Origin: Pseudomonadota bacterium
GTDB taxonomy: Bacteria; Myxococcota_A; Polyangia; Polyangiales; Polyangiaceae
Length of the DNA: 39,709 nt
Assembly: GCA_023418705.1 (NCBI GenBank)
Contig: JAEZYZ010000284.1
Location: 1 to 39,709, forward strand
Direction: 5' to 3'
Shown here: piece by piece, positions 1-12,595 of the stretch
Layout: every line of letters starts with the position of its first letter
How positions within the stretch are numbered: the stretch's first letter is position 1
Program-made: the position numbers and the translations under genes
The notes under the pieces: generated by a model
Told to the model about the DNA's origin: nothing
The model's database searches: none
Seen by the model: the letters and a program-made list of their open reading frames with translations, nothing else

Positions 1-17
1 CACCAGGCCATCAAGGC

Positions 18-46
18 TTGACATTCCCCACCCCGAAGCGCATATC
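18..46 (+). promoter_or_regulatory. Candidate sigma-70 promoter of the arsR-metH unit
   Basis: A perfect -35 hexamer TTGACA (18-23) is followed after 17 bp by CATATC (41-46), a 3/6 match to the -10 consensus. Transcription would start near 53, giving a leader of about 15 nt before the ATG at 68. The -10 lies inside the left arm of the inverted repeat at 41-70, so a bound dimer would block the promoter. Seen: hexamers and spacing. Inferred: promoter activity. Confidence 0.5.
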
Positions 47-70
47 CGCTAATCTCGATATTCGGATATG
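41..70. promoter_or_regulatory. Operator-like inverted repeat overlapping -10 and start codon of the ArsR gene
   Basis: CATATCCG (41-48) and CGGATATG (63-70) are perfect 8-bp inverted arms, and three further symmetric positions match (ATC/GAT), so 11 of 15 half-site positions are symmetric. The right arm contains the ATG of the ArsR-methyltransferase gene. A second nested repeat, ATATC (42-46) / GATAT (57-61), is also present. ArsR-family dimers bind imperfect repeats of about this size over the promoter, so autorepression and control of metH is the simplest reading (inference). Confidence 0.6.
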
Positions 71-1024
71 CCCGTCCTCTCCCGCAACGTCGAAACCCTA
101 AGCCTACTCGGCGACGAGAACCGCATCCGCCTCTGCGCACTCCTCCGCGATCGCGAGCTCTGCGTCACCGACCTCGTGCGAGTGACCGGCATCTCCCAGT
201 CCCGCGTGTCGACGCACCTTGGACGCCTCCGGGAGGCAGGGTTCGTGCGCGACCGGCGCCAGGGCTCCCAGGCCTTCTACGCCCTGGATCTGCAGGGGCT
301 GCCGGCCGGCGCGCGGGCGCTCCTCGATGAAGCCGCCGAGTCCGCCGATCCGACGCTTCGGGCCGACCAAGAGCGGCTCGAGGCGCTCGACGCGGAGCGG
401 CGGGGCGACGGGCTCGGCGACGACCTGGAGCGCGACTACTCGCCCGGTCGGAGCTGGCGATCGCTCGCGCTCGGCCTCACCGCGTTGCTCGAGCTCGGCG
501 ACGTGCTCGACGTCGGCTCCGGCGACGGCGCCGCCGCCGCCACCCTCGCCCCCGCTTGCCGGCGCCTCACCTGCGTCGACGTGAACCCGCGCAAGATCGA
601 GGTCGCCAAGGAGCGCCTGGCCAAGTTCGACCACGTGACCGCCCTGGTCGCCGACGCGCACGCGTTGCCCTTCGAAGCCGACCGCTTCGACGCGGTCCTG
701 CTCTTTCACACGCTGACGTACACCGACGATCCCGCCAAGGCGCTCGCCGAGTGCGCGCGCGTCCTGCGCCCAGGCGGGCGCCTGGTGCTGCTCTGCCTGG
801 ACGCGCACGAGCGGCGCGAGGTCACCGCCCGCTTCGGGGAGCGGCACGCCGGGTTCTCGCCGCGCGCGCTCGGCTCGCTGCTGCGACGCGCCGGCTTCGC
901 CGTCGACAGCGCTGGCGTCGCCTGCCGAGAATCCAAGCGTCCCCACCTTCAGGTGGTGCTCGCCGCCGCTCGCAAACCGGGCATCGTCCCCTCCCCCTCA
1001 CCCCCCAAAGCAACAAGGAACTGA
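68..1024 (+). CDS. ArsR-family regulator fused to a SAM-dependent methyltransferase domain (SahR-like)
   Basis: 318 aa. Residues 1-75 are an ArsR winged helix-turn-helix with recognition-helix region VTGISQSRVSTHLGRL (39-54). The ELCVTDL motif (30-36) keeps one Cys but lacks the second Cys of the arsenic-binding ELCVCDL form, so metal sensing is unlikely. From about residue 140 there is a class I SAM-methyltransferase fold with motif I VLDVGSGDG and a later RVLRPGGRLVLL strand-turn. ArsR-methyltransferase fusions next to methionine-cycle genes are known; the related SahR regulators respond to S-adenosylhomocysteine, and here the methyltransferase domain is probably the ligand sensor (inference). 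metH starts 9 bp after the stop, so the two are probably cotranscribed and the protein likely represses both from the palindrome over its own start. The ATG at 68 is the only good start; no clear Shine-Dalgarno precedes it, consistent with a short leader. Confidence 0.85.
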   Translation: MPVLSRNVETLSLLGDENRIRLCALLRDRELCVTDLVRVTGISQSRVSTHLGRLREAGFVRDRRQGSQAFYALDLQGLPAGARALLDEAAESADPTLRADQERLEALDAERRGDGLGDDLERDYSPGRSWRSLALGLTALLELGDVLDVGSGDGAAAATLAPACRRLTCVDVNPRKIEVAKERLAKFDHVTALVADAHALPFEADRFDAVLLFHTLTYTDDPAKALAECARVLRPGGRLVLLCLDAHERREVTARFGERHAGFSPRALGSLLRRAGFAVDSAGVACRESKRPHLQVVLAAARKPGIVPSPSPPKATRN

Positions 1025-1032
1025 CAACCGCC

Positions 1033-4845
<3,813 letters not shown>

Positions 4846-4867
4846 AGCCGCCGAACCCCGCGCGGGC

Positions 4868-5692
4868 TCAAGGAGCCACGTAGCGATAGACGCGGATCCA
4901 GTCGTAGTCGGCGCTCGTCGGCGCCGTGGTCGCGTCGACGGCGCCCGCCCAACCTGGCGCGCCCGAGGCCCAGATCGTCAAGAGGATGTTCTGGGGCAGG
5001 ACCATCCGCGCCATCTCTTTGGTGGCGGTGTGCAAGAGAACATCGTCGATGTAGAAGCGCGCCTCGCCGGGCACCCACTCGATCGCATAGGTGTGAAACT
5101 CGGCGGAGGGGTCGAAGTCGAGCGTCACGAGCTGCGGAAACTGCGAGTGCCCGGTCGCCGGATCGGCGGGCGGGATGTTCACCATGTGGTTGAACTGAAT
5201 TCGGTCGTGGTTCTTTCCAAGGAACTCGATGTCGAGCTCGTTCCAGTCGTCGGGGGGCCACGGCGTGTAGATCAACACGAGCGACGAGACGACGGCGGAA
5301 CCGGTCGCGAAGCGTATCGACGCCTCCACCTTGCCGTAGGTGAGGGTCTCCCGCGATCGCATCTCGACGCCCCGAAACGGCTTCGCGGGATCGTCTTCAG
5401 CCGAGAGCGCGAGGCTGAGGATGCCGTCGTTCACCTCGGCGTTCGAGCCGGTGAACTGCGCCAGGTTGCCGTCCCAGCTGTGCGTCATGAGCTGCCAGCG
5501 GGTCGAGTCGATGGTGTCGAAGGCATCCTCCCAGGCGAGCTCGAAGCTGCCGGGCGCTGCCCCCGGGCCGCCGCTCGCGCCGCCGATCCCGGAGGAGCTG
5601 CCCGCCGATCCCGCCGGGGTGTTGGGCCGCGGCGAATCGCAGCCGGCGAGGCTGACCAACACGAGAAGAGAGAGCACCGATCGCGATGTCAT
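4868..5692 (-). CDS. GH16-family beta-glucanase-like lipoprotein
   Basis: 274 aa. The N-terminus is a lipoprotein signal ending in the lipobox LAGC with Cys18, so the mature protein should be anchored in an envelope membrane facing the periplasm or surface. A Gly/Ser/Pro-rich linker follows (about 20-48), then one GH16 jelly-roll domain (49-274). The catalytic signature ExDxE is intact at Glu142-Leu-Asp144-Ile-Glu146 (WNELDIEF), where Glu142 would be the nucleophile and Glu146 the acid/base of a retaining endo-beta-glycosidase. GH16 members cleave laminarin, lichenan, agar, carrageenan or xyloglucan; the substrate cannot be told here. The AraC-type regulator lies 87 bp upstream on the same strand and is a plausible partner. 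The length is that of a single catalytic module without a carbohydrate-binding module. Confidence 0.88.
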   Translation of the reverse strand: MTSRSVLSLLVLVSLAGCDSPRPNTPAGSAGSSSGIGGASGGPGAAPGSFELAWEDAFDTIDSTRWQLMTHSWDGNLAQFTGSNAEVNDGILSLALSAEDDPAKPFRGVEMRSRETLTYGKVEASIRFATGSAVVSSLVLIYTPWPPDDWNELDIEFLGKNHDRIQFNHMVNIPPADPATGHSQFPQLVTLDFDPSAEFHTYAIEWVPGEARFYIDDVLLHTATKEMARMVLPQNILLTIWASGAPGWAGAVDATTAPTSADYDWIRVYRYVAP

Positions 5693-5779
5693 GCTCGGGG
5701 CGTACTCGCCCCCAACCCGGCCGGCATCGAGTCTTGTGCGTTTGTTCGAGCGGGGCGCTGCCGCCGGCCCGCGAGGCCC

Positions 5780-6610
5780 TCAAAAGGCTGGGCGGCCTGC
5801 TCGCGGCGCGCCGATGGGCTCGAAGCGGTCGTGCAAGGCCCGCCGCAGCTCGGGGTCGAGCAAGGCGCTCGGGGCACACCCCAGCAGCTCGCGGACGACC
5901 TGATGGCAGCGCGAGTAGCTCCCGAAGCCCGCCTCGACCGCGGCCCGCGTCAGGTTCTCCTGCCCCGCTTCGATGCGCGCGATCAGCCGCAGCACCTGCA
6001 GCCGATTTTTGTACTCGGTCAGCGACAGGCCCTGTTCACTCCGAAATCGGCGGCTCACGTCGCCGCGATTGCTGGCCAGGCGCCGCACCAGGTCGTCGCG
6101 GCCGAGCTCTGGAGCTCGTGCCAGGAGCGACGCCGCGCGATGCCCGAGCCCCCGCGGCGGGCGCGGCACCTCGAGCCCCGCCAGCAAGCCGAGCAGCCGC
6201 TGTTCGACCGCCCCATCGTCGCTGACCTCCGGGGCGTGAGCCAGCGTCTCGGCGCAAGCGCGCAGCGTTCGCTCGTCGACCTGATGGAGCGGGCGCGCGA
6301 AGCTCGGCGCGACCGCGTGCTGGCGCGCGAAAGCGTCCAGCAGCTCCGGCCGAAACCCGACGACGTACAGCTCGAGATCGTCGCTGGCGTGCTCGAGGTA
6401 GTGATCGACCCCCGGCGGATACCAGACCAGCGATCCGGCCGACATCGGAACGCGGCGATGCCCCACCACGAAGGTCGCGGTCCCGCGGACGACGAGGTTG
6501 AACTCCGAGTCGTCGTGGAAGTGTGCCGGCCGGCGGAACGCCGGGTGGTAGCGCCATGCCTGCGCTCGACGGCGCGCCGGCATCGGAAACGGCTGCCACA
6601 GCAAAGACAT
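5780..6610 (-). CDS. AraC-family transcriptional regulator with N-terminal cupin
   Basis: 276 aa. Residues about 25-80 form a cupin sensor: FHDDSEFNLVVRGTATF, then a MSAGSLVWYPPGVDHYLEH segment typical of AraC ligand-binding domains. The C-terminal part (about 165-250) carries the two helix-turn-helix motifs of the family, the second around the GFGSYSRCHQVVREL pattern (canonical GFxdxSyFsrxFKkxxG). The Gly and Ser of that motif are kept but it is somewhat divergent. The cupin type suggests a small ligand such as a sugar or aromatic. The gene lies upstream of and in the same direction as the GH16 lipoprotein (87-bp gap), so control of that gene is a reasonable guess but not shown. ATG at 6610. 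A Pro/Arg-rich tail follows the DNA-binding domain. Confidence 0.88.
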   Translation of the reverse strand: MSLLWQPFPMPARRRAQAWRYHPAFRRPAHFHDDSEFNLVVRGTATFVVGHRRVPMSAGSLVWYPPGVDHYLEHASDDLELYVVGFRPELLDAFARQHAVAPSFARPLHQVDERTLRACAETLAHAPEVSDDGAVEQRLLGLLAGLEVPRPPRGLGHRAASLLARAPELGRDDLVRRLASNRGDVSRRFRSEQGLSLTEYKNRLQVLRLIARIEAGQENLTRAAVEAGFGSYSRCHQVVRELLGCAPSALLDPELRRALHDRFEPIGAPRAGRPAF

Positions 6611-6734
6611 CCTGGAGCTCGAGCATACGACCTTCGCCCCCCCTCACGCACGGGCAGAGGCGCGGAGCTGGCACCGACCCCCTCCCCGAGCGGCGCGCCT
6701 CGCGCCCGGCTCCCCCCAAAGAGAGCCCGTGGCC

Positions 6735-6764
6735 GGGTCCCCGTCTGAATGGACAGGGAGACCC
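6735..6764 (+). other. Imperfect hairpin in the leader of the receiver gene
   Basis: GGGTC-CCC-GTC (6735-6745) pairs with GAC-A-GGG-A-GACCC (6752-6764): an 11-bp stem with two single-base bulges and the loop TGAATG. It lies in the stretch 6611-6839, which I read as untranslated. Seen: base pairing on paper. A role in expression is not shown. Confidence 0.3.
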
Positions 6765-6839
6765 GCGCTCGCGGAAAGGGCCGTCGTCACAGCGGTTATC
6801 TCGGGTCTTCGGCGGGCCGTAGGTGTCTTCGGTAAGTTC

Positions 6840-7268
6840 GTGCTCCCCCGCGGCCCCATCACCATCCTCGTCGTCGACGACGACCCCATCGTCCTTCGGG
6901 CGACACAGGATCGGCTCGTCAGGTTGGGGTTTCGGGTCCAGGCGGAGCTCGACCCGCCCTCGGCCCTGCGCCGCTTGCGACACGACTCGGTCCAGCTGGC
7001 GCTGATCGACGCCAGCTTGCTCGGCCCGACCGGCGATCTGTTGGTCGCCGAGGCCTGCCGCTGCTTCTCGCGCCACCGGATCGTGCTGCATTCTGGCTGG
7101 CGGGCCGCGGAGCTCGACGCCCTGGCGCGCCAACACCGCTTGCTTGGGTTCATCCAAAAGACGGGGGATGAAGCCTGGATGGAGCAGGAGCTCGAGCGGC
7201 TGCTCGGCGAGAGCGCTCAGCGCCTCGAGTGCTCCGAGTCAACGCCGCCGAACCTGCGCTGCCCCTGA
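6840..7268 (+). CDS. Stand-alone response-regulator receiver domain protein
   Basis: 142 aa from GTG 6840. It is a single CheY-like receiver domain with no output domain. The acidic pocket is Asp13-Asp14-Asp15 (ILVVDDDP), the phosphoacceptor Asp57 (LALIDAS), the switch Ser85 (IVLHSG) and the invariant Lys107 (GFIQK). All key residues are present, so it should be phosphorylatable; partner kinase and target are not in the window. An in-frame GTG at 6729 would add 37 residues, but that stretch has many A/T third positions and codons such as AGA, ACA, GTA and TCT unlike its neighbours, and it precedes the domain, so 6840 is preferred. Neither start has a strong ribosome site. The 3' end overlaps the convergent radical SAM gene by 30 bp (7239-7268). 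Confidence 0.75.
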   Translation: MLPRGPITILVVDDDPIVLRATQDRLVRLGFRVQAELDPPSALRRLRHDSVQLALIDASLLGPTGDLLVAEACRCFSRHRIVLHSGWRAAELDALARQHRLLGFIQKTGDEAWMEQELERLLGESAQRLECSESTPPNLRCP

Positions 7269-8339
7269 CGTCCTGGCAGCCCCGTCGCGAGCGGCGCCGC
7301 CGTCCGGCGCGAACAGATCGAGCTGCTGCCCTGGACGCGGAGGCCGCGCGAAGGGTGCCCGCGGCGCGCGGGGGTGCGCCCGTTGCTGATTCAGACCGAG
7401 GCGCGCGGTCGTGGCGTCGAACAGGCGCCGGACCGCCGCCGCGTACTCGCCCTCGCCGCTGAAACGGCTGCCGAAGCGCGGGTCGTTCCAATGGCCGCCA
7501 CGCACCTCCCGGGTGCGGGCGAGGACGCGCTCGGCCGCCAGGGGCAGCGCCTCGCGCAGGCGCTCCTCGAACACCGGTCGCACATTTCCCGGCAGCCTGA
7601 GAAAGATCAGAGCCGCTCCGCGCGCCCCCGCGTCCGCCGCCGCCTCCAAGACCTTCGGCAGGTCGCGATCCCCCAAGCCCCCGATCAGCGGGGCCACGTT
7701 GACGGTCACCTCCAGGCCAGCCGCGGCTAGCCTCCGGATGATGCCGACCCTGCGCGCGGGCGTGGCGACGTAGGGCTCGAGGGAGCGGGCGATCTTGGCG
7801 TCCCAGAACGGGATGCTGACCGAGACGGTGGCCCGAGCTCGGCGGTCCAGGGCGACCAAGAGCTCCAGGTCCCGCTCGATGAGCGGCGATTTGGTGATGA
7901 CGTGCACCGGGTTGCCGTACTCCAGGCAAACTTCCAGGCAGGCGCGCGTGAGCTGGTAGGACGCCTCGAGCGGCTGATAACAATCGGTGTTGCCGCTGAA
8001 CAAAATGAGCTCGCCCGACCAGCTTCGGTGATCGAACGCCTGCCGGAGCAGCGCCGGCGCGCGCGGCTTGACCACGATCTTGCGATCGAAATCCGTGCCG
8101 CTGCCGAAGCCGAGCTGCTCGTGTGAGGGACGCGCGTAGCAGTACGCGCAGGCATGCAGGCACCCTCGGTACGGGTTCAGGCTATAGCGAAACCCGAGGT
8201 CCGGGCTGTCGTTGCGCGAGAGGATGCTCTTGCTGTCGTCCTCGAAGACCTGCAGGTCGATGGACGGCGCCTCCCCGAAATACTCGACGACCTGGGCCTG
8301 AAAGCGCCCTACGGGGTTCCGAACCGGGACCGTTTTCAC
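7239..8339 (-). CDS. PA0069-family / SplB-like radical SAM protein
   Basis: 366 aa. The [4Fe-4S]-SAM motif Cx3Cx2C is at Cys60, Cys64 and Cys67 within NPYRGCLHACAYCYARPSHE, the form typical of the PA0069/Rv2578c group (COG1533, distantly related to spore photoproduct lyase). The TIM-barrel features SGNTDCYQPLE, VITKSPLIERD, VSVSIPFWD and VNVAPLIGGLGD follow in order. The substrate of this family is unknown; the kinship with SplB suggests a link to DNA repair but does not prove it. The Ala/Arg/Pro-rich C-terminal tail (about 330-366) looks disordered. The start is GTG at 8339, and its last base is shared with a LexA-box-like palindrome (8339-8354), so the gene may be SOS controlled (inference). 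It diverges from dnaG with a 105-bp gap and its tail overlaps the receiver gene. Confidence 0.85.
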   Translation of the reverse strand: MKTVPVRNPVGRFQAQVVEYFGEAPSIDLQVFEDDSKSILSRNDSPDLGFRYSLNPYRGCLHACAYCYARPSHEQLGFGSGTDFDRKIVVKPRAPALLRQAFDHRSWSGELILFSGNTDCYQPLEASYQLTRACLEVCLEYGNPVHVITKSPLIERDLELLVALDRRARATVSVSIPFWDAKIARSLEPYVATPARRVGIIRRLAAAGLEVTVNVAPLIGGLGDRDLPKVLEAAADAGARGAALIFLRLPGNVRPVFEERLREALPLAAERVLARTREVRGGHWNDPRFGSRFSGEGEYAAAVRRLFDATTARLGLNQQRAHPRAPRAPFARPPRPGQQLDLFAPDGGAARDGAARTSGAAQVRRR

Positions 8340-8354
8340 TGAACTAACGTTCAG
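8339..8354 (-). promoter_or_regulatory. Candidate LexA (SOS) box between the radical SAM gene and dnaG
   Basis: CTGAAC-TAAC-GTTCAG is a perfect 6-4-6 palindrome. Read on the minus strand, CTGAACGTTAGTTCAG agrees at 15 of 16 positions with the Myxococcus LexA-box consensus as I remember it (CTRHAMRYBYGTTCAG). It abuts the GTG start of the radical SAM gene and lies 90 bp upstream of dnaG. Binding is inferred. Confidence 0.5.
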
Positions 8355-8405
8355 CTTACCCTAGCAACCGCCCCTGCGCAAAGGCCCCCGGGGGCGCGCG
8401 GGAAC

Positions 8406-8433
8406 TTGGCGCGGGCGGGATTTGCGGTATGAG
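8406..8433 (+). promoter_or_regulatory. Weak candidate promoter for dnaG-rpoD
   Basis: TTGGCG (8406-8411, 4/6) and TATGAG (8428-8433, 4/6) are separated by 16 bp. The predicted start falls only a few bases before the GTG at 8445, so the transcript would be nearly leaderless. It is recorded because no better pair is visible in the 105-bp gap. Confidence 0.25.
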
Positions 8434-8444
8434 TCCAGGTCTCC

Positions 8445-10349
8445 GTGATCGACCAGGACACGATCGAGCGCGTTCGCCAAAGCACGGGGATCTCGGCCCT
8501 GGTCGGCGAGTCCGTGAAGCTGCAGCGTCGGGGGCGCAGCCACGTCGGCCTCTGCCCGTTCCACAAAGAGAAGACACCGAGCTTCCACGTCAACGAAGAG
8601 CGCGGCATCTATCACTGCTTTGGCTGCGGCGTGACCGGGGACGTCTTCAAATTCGTCCAGCACGTCGAGGGCCTGTCGTTCGTCGAGGCCGTGCGGCGCC
8701 TGGCCGACCGCGCCGGCATCGCGATCGTCGAGAACGTCTCCGACGCCGAGCGGCGCGAACAGGCGATCGCGCGCCGCCGCCTGCAAGAGCTCTACGACCT
8801 CAACCAGGTCGCGGCCAGCTACTTCGAGCGCCTGCTGCGCGAGCACCCGCTACGGCACCTGGCGGAGGCCGAGCTCGCGCGGCGCGGGCTCGTCCGTGAC
8901 TCGGCGACGTCGCAGGTGGCCGACACGCTGCAGGCCTTCCGCGTGGGCTACGCGCCCTACGGTTGGGACGGCCTGGCTCAGCACTTGAAAGACCTGGGGC
9001 TCGGCCACCAGGCGGCGGAGAAAATAGGCCTTCTGGTCCCGCGCCGGACCGGCAGCGGCCACTACGATCGCTTCCGCCACCGGCTGATGTTCGCGGTGAT
9101 GGATCTGCAGGGCCGGGTCATCGCGTTCAGCGGGCGCGCGCTCGAAGAGCCGAGCGACGACGATCTCCGCCGGCTGGGTCTGACGCGCATCGGCGACGGG
9201 CAGCAGGCGCCGGCCAAGTACCTGAACTCCCCCGAGTCGTCGATCTACAAGAAGCGCGAGGCGGTCTTCGGGCTCTACCAGGCGCGCCAGGCCCTGCACG
9301 AGGCCGGAGAGTGCGTGCTGGTCGAAGGCAACTTCGACGTCGTGAGCCTGCACGCGCGCGGGGTCCGCAACGTCGTGGCGCCGCTCGGCACCTCTTTCAC
9401 GCTCGAGCAGGCGCGACAAATCAAGCGCTTCGCCGCCAGCGTGACCCTGCTGTTCGACGGCGACGCGGCGGGCCGGCGCGCGACCGAGGCAGCCCGCCCG
9501 GTGTGCCAGCAAGCGGCGCTGGTGGCGAAGGTCGCGAGCCTGCCGAACGGGGTGGATCCGGACGATTGGGTGCGGACCCACGGGCCGGACGGCCTCCGCC
9601 GGGTGGTCCAGGCCGCGCGAGGGATGCTCGAACACCTGATTGATGTCACGCTCTCGAGCAGTTTCGCCGCAGACGACGCCCGGACCCGAGCCAACAAGGT
9701 CGACCAGGTGATCGCGCTGTTGGCAAGCGAGGACGACCCGACCGTTCGGGCCCTAGCGGAGCAGCACGCCGACAAATTGGCAGAACGCCTCAACATTTCT
9801 GACGCTCGCACCTTCCGTGCCTTGACCGATCGAGTGCGCCAGGGATTGCGGGGGGACAAGCCAGCGCCCGAGGCCGTCGCGCCGCCGCCGCACCGCGCCC
9901 GTTCGCGCAACCGGGAGCAAGAGATCGCCCGGGAAATCTTCGGGGCCATGCTGGACTACCCAGAACTTTTCGATACACCAGAGGGGCTGTCCGGAGCCCA
10001 GGTTCTCGAGGGGGACTACGCGGCAGCCCTTGTCGCGCTGCGTCAAAGTCGCCTGGAAGCTGGAATGTCCGCTATGGGTGATCCCGAACAATTGCTTGCG
10101 AAGCTGCCGCCGTCGATCCATTCATTCGCGGCCGCTCGGCTGGCGGCGCCTCGGCATCTGCGGCTCGAGGACGCGAAGAACGAACTTTTGGCGAACGTGA
10201 CCAAGTTGAAACGACTCGAGCTGAAGCGTCAGAAAGCCGCAGTGATGGAGGACCTTCAGCGCGCAGCGCGAGCAGGAAACTTCGATGAGGAGCTGGTCCT
10301 GCTCCGAGAGCACTTGCGCCGTGCCCGTGAGCGGCACGGTTTGGGATGA
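8445..10349 (+). CDS. dnaG: DNA primase DnaG
   Basis: 634 aa, slightly longer than E. coli DnaG (581). It makes the RNA primers for chromosome replication. The N-terminal CHC2 zinc finger is intact: Cys37, His40, Cys58 and Cys61 (CPFHKEKTPSF ... YHCFGCG). The catalytic core includes YLNSPESSIYKK, and the Toprim domain has Glu294 (VEGNFDVVSL) and Asp338-x-Asp340 (FDGDAAG), the metal-binding acidic residues. The C-terminal part (about 455-634) is the diverged helicase-binding region with a basic linker. The start is GTG 8445 (VIDQDTIERV, the usual primase N-terminus), with AGGT 5 nt upstream. rpoD follows after 10 bp, preserving the dnaG-rpoD half of the macromolecular synthesis operon; rpsU is not beside it. 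A SOS-like box lies 90 bp upstream; E. coli also has a LexA site at the head of this operon. Confidence 0.97.
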   Translation: MIDQDTIERVRQSTGISALVGESVKLQRRGRSHVGLCPFHKEKTPSFHVNEERGIYHCFGCGVTGDVFKFVQHVEGLSFVEAVRRLADRAGIAIVENVSDAERREQAIARRRLQELYDLNQVAASYFERLLREHPLRHLAEAELARRGLVRDSATSQVADTLQAFRVGYAPYGWDGLAQHLKDLGLGHQAAEKIGLLVPRRTGSGHYDRFRHRLMFAVMDLQGRVIAFSGRALEEPSDDDLRRLGLTRIGDGQQAPAKYLNSPESSIYKKREAVFGLYQARQALHEAGECVLVEGNFDVVSLHARGVRNVVAPLGTSFTLEQARQIKRFAASVTLLFDGDAAGRRATEAARPVCQQAALVAKVASLPNGVDPDDWVRTHGPDGLRRVVQAARGMLEHLIDVTLSSSFAADDARTRANKVDQVIALLASEDDPTVRALAEQHADKLAERLNISDARTFRALTDRVRQGLRGDKPAPEAVAPPPHRARSRNREQEIAREIFGAMLDYPELFDTPEGLSGAQVLEGDYAAALVALRQSRLEAGMSAMGDPEQLLAKLPPSIHSFAAARLAAPRHLRLEDAKNELLANVTKLKRLELKRQKAAVMEDLQRAARAGNFDEELVLLREHLRRARERHGLG

Positions 10350-10359
10350 AGAGGTAGCG

Positions 10360-12342
<1,983 letters not shown>

Positions 12343-12394
12343 GCTCGCCCGGGACGGCGATCGTCGTCGGGCGGACGCGCGGGCTAGAGCAGAG

Positions 12395-12457
12395 GGTCTC
12401 GTTGTCCCCGACGAGCGGCTTGCGCCCGCAAACCGCTCGTCGCGGAAAAATGAGACC
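12395..12457. terminator. Long hairpin downstream of rpoD, possible terminator
   Basis: CGACGAGCGG (12409-12418) pairs with CCGCTCGTCG (12433-12442), continued inward by TTGC/GCAA around the loop GCCC with one mismatch. An outer GGTCTC (12395-12400) pairs with GAGACC (12452-12457). The whole element folds on itself over 63 nt, 53 bp after the rpoD stop. There is no T-tract after it on the plus strand, so it is not a textbook intrinsic terminator; 3'-end protection or a small structured RNA are alternatives. Confidence 0.5.
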
Positions 12458-12481
12458 GTCCAGAGCGACAAACGGGTTTGA

Positions 12482-12558
12482 GCCCCGATCCGCGAGCAAA
12501 GCTGAGGCTTGCCCGAAGAATCGGGGCCCTCACCCAGCGTGGGCGCCGATTCTTCGGG
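12482..12558. terminator. Second structured element between the convergent genes, with two exclusive stems
   Basis: CCCGAAGAATCGG (12512-12524) pairs perfectly with CCGATTCTTCGGG (12546-12558), continued by GCCC/GGGC around an 11-nt loop. An alternative 8-bp stem, GCCCCGAT (12482-12489) with ATCGGGGC (12520-12527), uses part of the same left arm, so both cannot form together. It lies 38 bp before the stop of the minus-strand lipoprotein gene, so it may end transcription from both sides. The short ATTCTCT after the main stem is only weakly T-rich. Confidence 0.5.
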
Positions 12559-12595
12559 ATTCTCTGGCTCGGAAAACTGATCGGTGCTCTAGCGG

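Noticed and set aside
1..67. Cobalamin or SAM riboswitch upstream of the metH unit
   Set aside because: Only about 15 nt of leader fit between the promoter and ATG, and no riboswitch core motif is visible.
4846..4867. Possible terminator between metH and the GH16 gene
   Set aside because: Only a short CCCGCGCGGG palindrome is present, with no stem of useful length and no T-tract.
6729..6839. GTG 6729 as the start of the receiver protein
   Set aside because: The added 37 codons have A/T-rich third positions and rare codons, contain a hairpin, and lie outside the receiver domain.
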